Part shown: one piece after another, positions 10,901 to 21,819 of the stretch
How the letters are laid out: each line of letters starts with the position of its first letter
Position numbering within the stretch: position 1 is the first letter of the stretch
Assembly: GCA_023101885.1 (NCBI GenBank)
Contig: JALPQD010000303.1
Coordinates: 1,259,786 to 1,323,785, forward strand
Source of the DNA: Typhlomys cinereus
Taxonomy: Eukaryota > Chordata > Mammalia > Rodentia > Platacanthomyidae
DNA: 64,000 nucleotides
Direction of reading: 5' to 3'
Notes under the pieces: generated by a model
What the model saw: only the letters and a program-made list of their open reading frames with translations
Told to the model about the DNA's origin: nothing
The model's database searches: none
Program-made: the position numbers and the translations under genes

Positions 10901-12490
10901 GACTGGGAAAGATATCTGCCATGATCAGTATTATCTGAGGGTGGGATGGGGAGGGGAATCTGAAGCCTTCAGGGAAATTTCTCCAGAGCCTCAGTATCTG
11001 GAGAACTCCTGGAACAAAACAGTCTTCAAACTTTGTATGTTTCCAGAGTGTGACAGAAAGTTTCACAAAATCACAAGATATTTGTCCTGGGCAGCAGAAG
11101 GGAGAGAAAGGGTTACTTACTTTTTTGTCACAGCAGAGGCCTGTCAGTTTCTTAACCTCAGAGGAAGCTGGCTGTCATATCTTAGAGTGACAGGCCCTTG
11201 ACCTAACATTTCCAGTCTTCTCGTTCATTTAAAAAAACAAAAAGGTGCTCGCTTCAGCAGCACATGTACTAAAATTGGAACAATACAGAAAAGATTAGCA
11301 TGACCTCTGTGCAAGGATACACACAAATTCGTGAAGTGTTCCATATTTCAAAAAAAAAAAAAAAAAAAGTAGTGAAATGAGTTTGTAGGAGAGAAGTAGA
11401 GGAGACCTAAGGAATGATGGACTTCAAGTTCCTCGCTTCTTCCAGCTGGACAGCGATGGTATTGGGAGACTAGCTCAGCCCGCTTGCTCTTCGTTCCTTG
11501 CTCTTTTTAGTGGGTTGTTGATTTCTCAGAGAGATACTTACCTGGATTTTTGTACGAGGAGGACATTGTAGTAAGTCCATGTATTGTGTTGAACAATAAT
11601 CTGAGTAAAACTGAGTCAGCAGGCAAACTTGAGAGGGGTTTATGGATTTAAGAATCAAAATAATCATTAAAGGAATAACCACAGGTCAGGAAGTCCATAG
11701 TTGTGGATTAAACTTGTTGAGAGGATTGAGGGCAAATAAATTAATGATGAAATATGCTCTCTGAAAGGTATATATATTTTAATATTTAAGGTATATTGAA
11801 GGAAGATATGGGGATGGCAACAGAGAGTAAAGATGAACTCTAACAGGGCTATGGATATCTTTGTGGTTAATCTCTTTAAGTAGGTTTGTAGCTACTGTCA
11901 TAAGGATGTTAAGTCACACATAATTCTTTTTTCTTATTATTAACAATCATTTTACTCTTTGGTGATATTTTCCTGCTAGGTGTTTCCTGCAAGTGGCCAA
12001 AATTAATTTCTTCTTTTGCTGAATTTTGCTAGAGTCTATTGAGAATGTGCTCCTCAGAGATTGCTATCCTAAGGGACATGGGATGAGCTCCTGAGCCCTT
12101 TACTTTCTCATCTGCTGTGCCATTCATCTGCTGCTCATGGCTAACCTGGGGAGCACTGAGGATATTTCCCTTTGCACTGACCCTCCACCATGCAGAATGC
12201 ACACTGCTAGTCTAACCTTTGGGTCTCCATGACCACTTTGATCCAGAGAACAGCGACTTACTGAGCTGCAGAATGCTTTCAGAAATCTTGTCGCCCCCTC
12301 AGACTTAGCTGAGCTAAGGATGGACCGAAATATCCTCTTAACTCCTTTGCCCACATCCACACAAGTGTCCCTTCTTCAGTTGTTGAATACTGAAAAAGTT
12401 GGTTATGGCAGTCTGAAGGCCAGTGTGTTTTTGTCATATGGGTTCCTGAGATAACACTGATGTGACAGCATTGAAACAAAGTAGGAATGA
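10900..12490 (-). mobile_element. ERV-like repeat, copy 1 (antisense, unclassified)
   Basis: The region aligns colinearly, with clear divergence, to 15,600-17,500. Shared blocks include AGGCCCTTG around 11,190 and 15,920, ATTTTACTCTT followed by TTTCCTG at 11,950 and 16,985, and GCAGAATG ... TCCATGACC at 12,190 and 17,235. On the minus strand, 11,470-11,682 encodes about 70 residues starting with a hydrophobic stretch, loosely like a retroviral Env transmembrane and cytoplasmic tail, but I cannot confirm that. A U6 pseudogene lies inside this copy only. Class and boundaries are uncertain. Confidence 0.4.
11245..11348 (+). pseudogene. U6 snRNA retropseudogene
   Basis: It starts GTGCTCGCTTCAGCAGCACA, nearly perfect U6, and continues with ACTAAAATTGGAACAATACA and the AAATTCGTGAAG block to CCATATTT. 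A few substitutions and a one-base loss around GGATACACA are visible. An A-run of about 18 follows, and no polymerase III snRNA promoter elements are visible upstream. It interrupts the ERV-like repeat. Confidence 0.95.
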
Positions 12491-12499
12491 GCTTTGTAA

Positions 12500-13000
12500 A
12501 GTAAGGTAGAAGGTCTGGGTAAGCAACTGTTATACTAAAAGCATAATTAAAGGAAGGACAATAGCATCTTTACCATTGATTGTCTTCACTTCCTAGGATT
12601 TTGTTGCACAGAACTTATAATTTACTGTAGACAGTTGCCTAATTATCAATCCACAGGACTGAAGAGCATAGGTTCAATGAACTTTAGCAGAATGGTCCAA
12701 GCTTATAAATAGATTTAAATAGTACTTTCTTTATGATCACTATGCAATTTACTAGGAATGTCTCAAGAAAGAACAATCTTTTGTCATAGTAATTTTTCCT
12801 CCTGTTAAGGCATTGTTTGTTCAGTAAATGGAGGCTGTCTGATAGAAGAACACATAAACAGCATTTAGATCAAATCTAATTACAGGTTTTCAATGTCTCA
12901 TTTGGTAAAAACAAAATTTTTGTTTTTCTAAAGCCATTTTATTTATTTTTATTTTTTGCAGTTTTTTGTGCTTTATTTTTTAATAAATTTATTAAATTAA
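12500..13000. other. No feature recognised
   Basis: AT-rich unique-looking sequence without a convincing reading frame or repeat. From 12,940 to 13,060 it grades into AT-rich and CCTT-rich simple sequence. Confidence 0.4.
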
Positions 13001-13089
13001 CATTTTTATATACATGCTTCTTGTCTCCTTTGTTCTCCCCTTCCTTCCTTCCTTCCTTTCTCTAAAGCCACTTTTATTTATTTATTTAT

Positions 13090-13408
13090 TTATTTGCATT
13101 TAAAAATTTTTTTTATTATTTATTCAACTGTGCACATGTGCGTATGTATGTGCGCGCGCATGTATGTGTCTCTGTGTGTGTGTCTGTGTGTGTGTGTGTC
13201 TGTGTATGTGTAGAACCACCGACGAATTTGCGAACCACCATGGACGCCTCCACCTCCTTCTGTCCCGGGGTTCACAGGCTCCGCCCTACCAGGACCAGAA
13301 GCGCAGGCCACCCCCGCCTGGCGTCTATACGTGGGATCTGGGATCCGAACTCAGGACCTTCCGCCTGCAAGGCGGAGGCTTAACCCTTGAGCCACCTCTC
13401 CAGCCCTT
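13090..13408 (-). mobile_element. tRNA-derived SINE, young subfamily
   Basis: On the minus strand: head GGGCTGGAGAGGTGGCTCAA, B box, GC-rich body, the subfamily-specific word GTCCATGGTGGTTCGC, then the CA-rich tail. The target-site duplication TATTTGCATTT lies at both ends. Reading frames of 63-100 residues on either strand are SINE artefacts. Confidence 0.92.
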
Positions 13409-13424
13409 ATTTGCATTTTTTAAA

Positions 13425-13556
13425 AAATGTATTTATTTATTTATTGTTCCGCTCATGCAAACTTAATAGGTACCTCAGTCCCCTTCCTCCTCCACCCCTC
13501 CCTGGAACTCCTTGCTCCCTTTTCCCCCTCTCCCCATCCCTGGAGCATCTAAAGCC
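13425..13556 (-). mobile_element. Short L1 3' end, antisense
   Basis: The plus strand carries CGCTCATGCAAACTTAATAG followed by CCTCAGTCCCCTTCCTCC, the complement of the G-rich 3' UTR end seen at 33.6, 38.2 and 54.7 kb. AT-rich DNA on its left is the tail. About 130 bases remain. Confidence 0.75.
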
Positions 13557-13747
13557 ACTTTTAAAAAGTAATAAGAGCAGATCAATACTTGAGAAAACAT
13601 TGTTGTAAATCGAATCAGGCATCACTTTTATCTCAGTATAGTGGACTTTTTAACTTTAGGACTTACCTTGAATTGCTATCAGTTTAGTTAGAATCATACA
13701 AGTCCCCTTTTAAATACAACTCTCACAACCTTCTTTCTACAGCATAT

Positions 13748-14050
13748 TTAAAATTTTTTTATTATTATTTATTCAACTGTGCGCATAGTGCGTGTGTATG
13801 TGCCCGCGCGTGTGTGTGTCTCTGTGTGTGTGTGCCCGTGTATGTGTAGAACCACGGACGAATTCGCGAACCACCATGGACGCCTCCACCTGCTTCTGCC
13901 CCGGGATTCACAGGCTCCGCCCTACCAGGACCAGAAGCGCAGGCCGCCCCCGCTTCTGCCTGGCGTCTATACGTGGGATCTGGGATCCGAACTCAGGACC
14001 TTCCGCCTGGAAGGCGGAGGCTTAACCCCTGAGTCACCTCTCCAGCCCTC
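13748..14050 (-). mobile_element. tRNA-derived SINE, young subfamily
   Basis: A full-length antisense copy with a CpG-rich body and the word GAATTCGCGAACCACCATGG. The flanks share a TCTACAGCATATTT target-site duplication. It forms an inverted pair with the copy at 14,381-14,655. Confidence 0.93.
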
Positions 14051-14380
14051 TACAGCATATTTTAATATCTTAAATTTATTCTTATTTTCCTTTATTTGGA
14101 AGCAATCTTTGCCTAATCATGCAAGTACTTTCTCATACACAAGCATTTCCCTTTAATTTTCTTTACCAAATATAGACTTTGTGTCTATAATTCTTGTATT
14201 TCTTAAAAAGCAAATGAGGACTAAAAAAATTATATTGTATCACAGAAATAAGTTGTTATCCTGAATACATTGCAAAAATTATTTTATGATGTAATAAACC
14301 ATATTACCATTACATATAAATTTAAAGATGTCATTGCATGTCTTTCAGAAAACTGCTTTATCTTAAAACATTTATATATT

Positions 14381-14655
14381 GGGCTGGAGAGGTGGCCCAG
14401 GGGTTAAGCCTCTGCCTTGCAGGCAGAAGGTCCTGAGTTCAGATCCTAGACCCCACGTATAGATGCCAGGCGGAAGCGGGGGCGGCCTGCGCTTCTGGTC
14501 CTGGTAGGGCGGAGCCTGTGAATCCCGGGGCAGAAGGAAGTGGAGTCATCCATGGTGGTTCGCGAATTCGTCCGTGGTTCTACACACACACATACACACA
14601 TGCGCGCACATACATACACACACACACACAATTGAATAAATAATAATTAAAAAAA
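14381..14655 (+). mobile_element. tRNA-derived SINE, young subfamily
   Basis: A full-length sense copy: GGGCTGGAGAGGTGGCCCAG head, GAGTTCAGATCCTAGACCCC box, GC-rich body, CGAATTCGTCCGTGGTTC word and CA/AT tail. The TAAAACATTTATATA duplication flanks it. Confidence 0.93.
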
Positions 14656-14659
14656 AACT

Positions 14660-15230
14660 TTAAAACATTTATATACATATTCATTAAATTTATCAGTTTG
14701 TTATGAGCTAAATATAAATTTCACAAATGTCATCGTGTAACAAATTAAAATTACATGTAGATACATTCTTAAACTGTAAGACTTTCCTTTGATTTTTAGG
14801 TAATTCCCTTTAGGGCTTGGAATTTTTAAAGAGGGCAGAAACTCCTGGACACTTGGTTCAAGGAAGGCAAGGAGGAAATCATGGCCTTAATGTGGAAAAG
14901 CATTAGAGTGGAGGGAATAGGAAGAGAGCTGCTGTGAGCACATAACTAGGAGAAAACAGCTCAGAGCCACCATGGTGTGTCCACATGGCCTGGGAGCCAA
15001 AAGAAGAGAGCAAGCCATGGATGGAGCCACAATCTTTTATAGTCTGTGCATTGCTAATGAGTAGCCCAGAGTTACTAGGAAAAAGAGGTAAAGACTGAAG
15101 GAATGGTGGGCATGGTTCCCACAGTATTGGACATTCCTATCAGTGCTAGCTATCCAATAGAAATTAAATTACTCTCTCACCATTGTATGCTGACATAGCT
15201 GACCAGACTGGTAATCAAACCATTGAGTTT
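14660..15230. other. No feature recognised
   Basis: Unique-looking sequence without a recognised gene or repeat; part of it may belong to the ERV-like repeat that follows. Confidence 0.4.
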
Positions 15231-15286
15231 TTTGTTTTTTTGTTTGTTTTGTTTTGTTTTGTTTGCTTTGTTTTTTTTTTTTGAGT
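15228..15286. repeat. T-rich / (GTTTT)n simple repeat
   Basis: TTTTTTGTTTG-type repeats and a T12 run, the pattern of an antisense A-rich retroelement tail. Confidence 0.85.
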
Positions 15287-16204
15287 GAAAGGGGACGTTT
15301 GTTTTTGAAAAGACATTGCATAGTTCTGAGGGTGGGAAGATAAGACCATCAGAATCCTGTTCTGAGGAGCCTGGTTCCTATGTAGATCATAAGTCAGGAG
15401 AAGGTGGGAGATCCTTATGGATTCCTATAAGGCTAACAGATATAGCCAAGAGTTAGTCTGGAGGCAGAAGAAAGCAGTGGTGGATCAGTTAGTATTTGTT
15501 ACTTGGGCTCATCACCAGATATTATAACAAATAGGAAAAAGGTGAAACTAGCATGAGATTATCCTTTAGAAATAGGAGCTTTGTTAACAGAGAGGGCCTA
15601 GTGTTCACAGCTTGACCTTAAGGTGGGAATGCATTAAACCAAGGGTGAGAGCTTAAGAGGGAGAATAGGACAGATAGCACGCTTGCACGGGATGGTGAGG
15701 GTGGAGCTAAAGTCCTCATAGAGATTCTCCAAAGGCTCAGGAAAGACCCTGGAAAGGTGATTTAAAGAGAAAGAGAATAAGAGATGGTACCAAGGTCAGC
15801 AGTAGGAGTGGATCTGAATCACCTGATGTCAGATCCTTGTAGGGCAGCTGTAGGCACTAGGGGTTCACTTTTTTTCCTATCATAAAAGGGGCCTGCCAGT
15901 TCCTTGAAGGTGAAGGGAGTGGCAGGCCCTTGGTCTAATGATTATTTCCAGGGCAAAGCCTATTAAATATCCATTAGCATCTGCAAAATTTCATTTCTGT
16001 TGGCTTTACCTCAAGTTCAGGCAGCTGTGCCCAGAGACACTGAGGAGTTGCTGCTGTGTTTTGATGCTCAGCTCCGGAGTTTCCCAGGCTCACCCTCCAG
16101 AGTCAGATGTGAAGGCCTCTGCCATTTCCACCTTCATTTTTATGTAGAATCTGGGGTTTATGATGGTTAAGAACCTCTACTATCTTAATGATAACAATTC
16201 ATTA

Positions 16205-16508
16205 AGGGATGTGTCTGTCTGGTCTGTCTGTCTTCTGCCTGTCTATTCGTATGTTTGTATGTCTGTGCCTGTGTATATGAAAAGGCATTGTGTCTGCCTT
16301 TGGAGTCCAACAGTGACTTTGGGAATCAGCTGGATTGCTCTGTCTCCTTATTGCTTTGCTCTAGGGTTTCTCAGGCTCTGCCTCTAAGGGCCAGGAGTGC
16401 AGGCCGCCACCATTTTCACGTAGTGTTTTTATATGGGATCTGGGATCTGAACTCAGGTCCTTCTGCTTGCAAAGAAGAGTCTTAAAATCTGAGCTCTATC
16501 TCCAGCCC
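16205..16508 (-). mobile_element. tRNA-derived SINE, older subfamily
   Basis: On the minus strand: GGGCTGGAGATAGAGCTCAG head, a degraded B box, body and a short CA-poor tail. It is diverged and carries no obvious target-site duplication. Confidence 0.85.
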
Positions 16509-16511
16509 AGA

Positions 16512-16800
16512 GACACATCATTTTAAATGTTCTATTAGTCATATCATAATTAATTATATCTGAATGAGATCCTATTGTGTATAGGTACTACATTTTTATC
16601 TATTCATCTACTGATGGGTATCTTGCTGGTTGAATATCTTGGCTACTGTGATTAGTGCAACAATAAATGTGGATGGACAAGTATATTTATGGTGTGCTGA
16701 ATTACAGTCCTCCTGGAATTGCAGTCCTCCTGGTATAGTCTCAGGAGTGGTATAACTGTATCATACTGTAGTTCTATTTTCACTTTTTTTTTTTTTTGAG
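16512..16800 (-). mobile_element. L1 fragment, antisense
   Basis: TCATATCATAATTAATTATA, ATCTATTCATCTACTGATGG and AACAATAAATGTGGATG match the complement of L1 ORF2. The copy is old. Confidence 0.65.
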
Positions 16801-17769
16801 TCAGGGTCTCATGTATAATTCTGTATGTTTTGCAAGTCAAAGGAGACTTTAGCAAATTTTATCACCAGGAAAAACATGAGGATCCTTTAATCTGATTACA
16901 GTTGGGAAAGCTGTGATTACTCTATCTGGCATGTCAATAAATCGTTTTTCTGAGATCTAATTTAATTTTGTTTGTTTCCAGTCATTTTACTCTTGAGTTA
17001 TACTTTCCTGTTGGGTATTCAAGGTTATGCAGGTGGCTAAAATTGCAATTACTTTGTCAAGATCAGTTGTTGATTTAGGCCCTTAGGTTACTTTCAGGAA
17101 CTTGGGAAAAGTTTGTGGCTTCTTTAGTCTTTACCAATTGCTCCATCTTCTGGGATGGGCCGGGGACTTGATGACTCTGGCTCTCCTTGGAAGCCTTAGG
17201 ACATTTTTCTCTGTATTAACCTTTCTCTTTGCAGAATGTACCCTGGCTGTAGTCCAGACTCTGTGTCTTCATGACTTTGCAGGACCCTTTGGCAGATGCT
17301 CTAGCTGACCTTGAAGGGCAAGGGTCAAAATATTAGTTGTCCTTTCAGTCCTTATGTCTACAATGGTATAGACCTTAGTATTGTTATTGAATATCCAAAT
17401 CTGGTTTGGACAAAGGGAATATTGAACTTTTTTCTCTTTTATAAAATCGACCTTGTGAGACAATATTGAAACATAAATTATCAATTATTGGTCATTCTCT
17501 CCAACAATTGGGTTAAATTCCTTCAAGACATTGAATAAATTCAAGTAACTTTTTTTTCTTTTTGAGGCTTGGGAATTAAAGTTATCCCAGTTATACAGAA
17601 TACATTTAAGAGGTAAATCAATAGAAATAAAAGAGGAATAAGGATTAGCAGCCTAAATATACAGATTAAGCAGAAGGGACTAAGTTTCCTTTCTGTCAGG
17701 AGTCAAGGTCTACATACTGCTTGGGAATCAGTAGTGGCATCCACTGCTGGGTTTCAGATTTGCTTTGAG

Positions 17770-18195
17770 CTCCTGTTGCAGTCGCCTGCATGGCTGCTGA
17801 TAAATGACCATCACACAGCTTAAGGGAACAAGGAGTTTACTTTCTTACAACAGTCTGGTTACAGTTCTCAGTCCAGCTTGACGGGAGAGCATGCGCCAAT
17901 ACCAGGGCCGAGGGAACTGGCCATGTCATCACTGCATAACGGCTGAGAGATGGACAATCCTTACTTGCCAGACCAGCATGTCTGGCCAAGTGAACAGAAG
18001 GATGCTGACTCTCTTAACCAGCTCTCTGTGATTTATCCAGGGCCTAATCCCACCCACCATGGGCTGGGTCATCCCCATCAGCTGGACAATCTCCTTCAGG
18101 TTTGCTCTGGGCTCAACTCAACTCTCTACAACTGTGCCCAGAGCTCAAACCCCCAACAGTCAAGCTGACACCTGTGCCTAACTATGACAGTCCCC
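17770..18195 (-). mobile_element. ERVL/MaLR-type LTR, antisense
   Basis: The right end, CAGTCAAGCTGACACCTGTG, is the complement of the TGTCAACTTGAC word near the 5' end of rodent ERVL/MaLR LTRs. The left part (AGGAGTTTACTTTC after CAGCTTAAGGGAACA) fits the complement of their 3' part. Ends are approximate. Confidence 0.5.
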
Positions 18196-18399
18196 AAAAC
18201 TTACTGGGCATTGGGATGCCATGCTCCCCACAACTCTGGATTATCTTCATGAGAACTAAGCTTCCAAACTGGTGAAAGTCAGGACCTACAAGTTATCTTG
18301 ACAGGCAGGGAATCAAGTTTTACTTTTTCCTTCTCATAGAAAAAGTATGATCTCCTCCCTCAGATATAGTAATAATTTTCTTCCTGTAAGGATCTGGAG

Positions 18400-18921
18400 T
18401 GATAAAGAGGGAACCCCAAAAAGCCACACATTCTGGCCCCAATGTGTGGAAGCATATGACTGCAAGGGAATCTACAAATTCTCTTTGGAACCTAGTGGAT
18501 GCATTAGGTAAAACAATATCTCAAAACCAAGAGAATCCGCCACAGAATTCTGGTGTTACTAATGTAGGAAACACATTACTCTTACTTTATGGCAATAGGA
18601 TCACCCTCCAAAAATCATTATATAAGCATAACCACACCCTTTTGAAGAAAAAAAAGGAGAAAACTACTTGAGTTAGGTTATCATAGCTATAGTAGGAGAC
18701 AGAATTTTACATGGAGCAAGAGCAAGTGATATGAGGTATACAGACCCAAAATGTTAAAGTAAGAAGCACTGAGTTCCCATCCAAGGAGTTTGTGAGTTCA
18801 GTTCTTTCTCTCCTCTAATAAACTCTGCCTTAATCTTCTATGTGTGTTCTGGTTTTGATCTTTGATTCCCAAACACAAGACCCTGAATACAGACAGATCC
18901 CAGGAGAGTGACCCTGTAACA
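18400..18921 (+). mobile_element. LTR end with primer-binding-site-like junction
   Basis: A polyadenylation signal in CTAATAAACTCTGCC at about 18,816 is followed by about 100 bases resembling an R-U5 end, which stops at AACA (18,918-18,921). The next bases, TTTGGCGAGTCAGCC, resemble the primer-binding-site start of class I ERVs. The 90-residue frame at 18,399-18,671 lies in the presumed U3. The 5' boundary is uncertain. Confidence 0.5.
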
Positions 18922-19099
18922 TTTGGCGAGTCAGCCAGCACACAGGCAGGGGAGATAGATTCCACAGTTGAGGTAAAAGAAGCTTTGGGTCTATATCTGC
19001 TCACCTCTCTGAGCAAGCTTCTTGGGGAAGGGGAGGAAAAGGGTACTTTTGAAATAAGGGAGGGAATTCAATCATACCCCAATATCCATAGCTGACTAT

Positions 19100-19645
19100 T
19101 GGCTGGGCTACAGGGCTGGTGCCATTAACCTCAGCTATTGAGTCATAATTACTTTGGTCATGTCATATGTAGAAGACTGCATTTTGAAGCCCTTCTCCTT
19201 ATCTTCTGACTCTCACATTCTTTTCATTCTTTCTTCAATAATGATCCGTGAGGCCCAAGGGAGTAGTTTAAATGTCTCGTTTAGGGCTGAGCCCTTAACT
19301 GTCACTGATCTTGGTATCTTGTGCAGCCTTGGGTTTTTACATTCACCTCCATTCACTGCAAAGAGAGGCTAACAGTAACCTTTGTCTTGGGCATAAACAT
19401 AAGTTGTTTAGAAGGCAGTCTGATGTATTGTCAATTTAGTTAACCAGCTGTAGTAGGTATCCCCTAGGGTCTAAGACCTCTTGAGTTATGGGTTATGGTC
19501 ATCACTGCATGAATTTAGAGTACCAGGCATGAATTTCCTTTGTTGGAGCAGGACTCAAATCCAATCTGAGTCCAATCATAACATTCGTGCCACTATTGCA
19601 ATGAGTGCTCACCTTACCTGCCAGTTTGGTATTATAGTTTATAGA
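19100..19645 (+). mobile_element. Lx-type L1 3' UTR fragment
   Basis: CTCACATTCTTTTCATTCTT, TTTAGGGCTGAGCCCTTAAC and ATAAACATAAGTTGTTTAGA occur in the same order as in the Lx-type 3' UTR at 9-10 kb. No 3' tail is visible. Confidence 0.65.
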
Positions 19646-20830
19646 GTTTACAACTAGGTAAAACTGTTGATGCCTTTACTCTCCCAGTAATTCTTGGATC
19701 CTGTTGGTGTTGACTTTTGTGCAGGATAGGATACAAGGATCCAATTTCATTTTTTTCCATGTTGATATACATGACTCCAAGCATCATTTGTTGATGATCC
19801 TGTCTTAACTCTAGGGTGTACTTTCAGCTTCTTTGTTTAAGAGAAAAGAAAAAGAAAACAAATAATCAAGTAAGTAGTGTTGTGTACTTACATCTGGGTC
19901 CATTCTATTCCATTGATGTATATGACTTTCTTTATACCATGCTGTTTATATTACTGTGACTCTGTAGTGTAATAAAATAAAAGATGATAAAATATGAAGG
20001 GCTCTTTTTGCTCAGGATTGCTTTGGCTAGCCTTCATATTTTTGTGTTTCCATATAAATTTTAATTTTTTAAATATCTGTGAAGAATGGCCCTGGAATGT
20101 TGATTAGAATTGCATTGATTCTGTACATTGCTTTTGTAGAGAGGCCGTTTTCACAATAGTAAGTCTTCTAGTCAATGAGTATGGGAGTTCTTTCCATCAT
20201 CTTCTGTCTTCTTTAAAGTTTTCATTGTAGAGGTACTTTGTTTCCTTAGATGTGTGTGTTGGGGCAGGGTGGGGGATGACTATGGTGAGGAGGATTATTT
20301 CCCTATTTTTTTCAGTGTGTTTGTCATTAATGTATTAAAAGGCTACGAAGGGCTGGAGAGATGGTCAGGGGTTAAGACTCTGCCTCACAAGCAGAAAGTC
20401 CTGAGTTCTGATTCCAGGCCCCACTTAAAAATGCCATGCAGAAAGGGGAGCGGCCTGCACTTCTAGCCCTGGTGGGCGGAGCCTGGGAAATGTATACACA
20501 CAAAATAATAAAATAAAGTATTTAAAAGGCTACTGAATTGTTTTGTGTTAGTTTTGTATCCTGCCATTTTGCTGAAAGTGTTTGTCAGATCTAAGAAATT
20601 CTTGGTGGAATATGCAGTGTATCTATGTGTATGATCATATTGCCCATAAAAAAGATACTTTGTCTTCTTTCTTCCTATTTGTATTTCTTCTAATTCCATC
20701 TCTTATTGCCCTATGACTTCAAGCACTATATTAAATAGGAATAGAGGGAGTGAACATCCTTGTCTTGTTCATAATCTTACTGGAAATGCTTTGAGTTTCT
20801 TTCCATTTTTAGCGTGATGATGGCTATAGG
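19645..20830 (-). mobile_element. L1 ORF2 fragment, antisense, split by a SINE
   Basis: Typical complement of ORF2: CTCCAAGCATCATTTGTTGA, TTCTATTCCATTGATGTAT, TGGAATGTTGATTAGAATTG, CTGCCATTTTGCTGAAAGTG and GGAGTGAACATCCTTGTCTT. The frames are broken. A SINE sits at 20,349-20,520 with the duplication TAAAAGGCTAC on both sides, so L1 sequence resumes after it. Confidence 0.85.
20349..20520 (+). mobile_element. tRNA-derived SINE with internal deletion
   Basis: The head and first half of the body are normal, up to GGCGGAGCCTGGGAAAT. It then jumps straight to a short ACACAC/AATAAAATAAA tail, lacking about 100 bases including the GATGATTCC unit. TAAAAGGCTAC flanks it. Confidence 0.88.
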
Positions 20831-21220
20831 TGTGGTGGTTAGCTACAAGCTTCAAGTTGACAGCTGAAGGCTGGAGCTCTAGATACATTCATAAAGAATT
20901 AGTAGTTAAGACCGAAGCCTTCAGAAGATTGTCTAATGTTTTGATAGAAGATCCAGCCCATGGGGGATGGGACTTTTCCCTGGGAAAGCAGATGAAGTAG
21001 AAGGAGCTGATTTAGGGAACTGACATTCTTTGGTATACTTGAACAGACGGCAAGTGAAGTTTGCCCCTCTCTCAGCAGTCGTATGGTTATGGTATGGCCA
21101 GGTCCCTCTGAAAATCTTCTGCAAGTTTGCTTAGGGTTGCCTCAAGTGCCAAATCATCACAGATGTGCCCAAAGTTCAACTTTCAGTTGTCAAGTTGACA
21201 CCTATATATCTAATTAGCAC
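20830..21220 (+). mobile_element. LTR- or DNA-element-like repeat with inverted ends
   Basis: It begins near TTCAAGTTGACAGCTGAAG and ends with TTTCAGTTGTCAAGTTGACA, so the ends are imperfectly inverted. The first part recalls the start of an ERVL/MaLR LTR. The class is unresolved. Confidence 0.35.
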
Positions 21221-21819
21221 ATACTCACTTTTTTCTCTATATATCTCTCATTTCCTTTTCTTCCAAGTAAGTAAAATATTTTAAACACCCACAACCATAT
21301 TTGAGAGTCATGGGCTTGTTCTAAGACTACTGAATTTTCACATAATTCATCTTCTGTAAGTGGCTTCTGTCCTCCCACAACCAGGCCAGGGAAGCTGTGT
21401 AGCTGGTGTTATAGTTGGCCTACTATTCTATATCATACATCTTTCTTTTTGCTCTTTTCAAGAAACCTTTCACTTCCTTTGTGTATTTCCAAAGCTCTCT
21501 CTACTTTTCTCTCTGAGATAAGGTCTATATCTCAAAATCTCAGCGCTTTGGACTCTACTTCCATCAGTTCACACTGAGTCAGCTTCTAGTCCACCATACT
21601 CAAAGACGTTTTGGAATGAAAATTTATCTAAAGGGTCTTCTAAAGTCAAATTTAGTGCACTGATATGAAGCTGGAATCTAAAGGAATGAAACTTTTTTTT
21701 GACAAGAATCAATTTCATTGGCATCAGGAGTGAGTGCTTTTACAGAACAAAATCTTTTTCAACTTGAATAAGCCATAGTGAGACCTGTGTCTGGAAATTA
21801 CTACTTGGCTTATTGTTCT

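Larger units (their letters stand above)
15600..17500 (-). mobile_element. ERV-like repeat, copy 2 (antisense, unclassified)
   Basis: This is the colinear relative of 10,900-12,490; the blocks are given there. A SINE and an L1 fragment at about 16.2-16.8 kb interrupt it. The minus-strand frame 17,269-17,484 is too degraded to assign. The repeated order of blocks is clear by eye, but the ERV assignment is an inference. Confidence 0.4.

Noticed and set aside
11245..11348. Functional U6 snRNA gene
   Set aside because: It has substitutions in conserved parts, an A-tail, and no TATA box or proximal sequence element visible upstream.
14381..14460. A tRNA gene (A- and B-box matches)
   Set aside because: The boxes belong to the SINE head. 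There is no cloverleaf with paired acceptor arms, and the same head recurs across the window.
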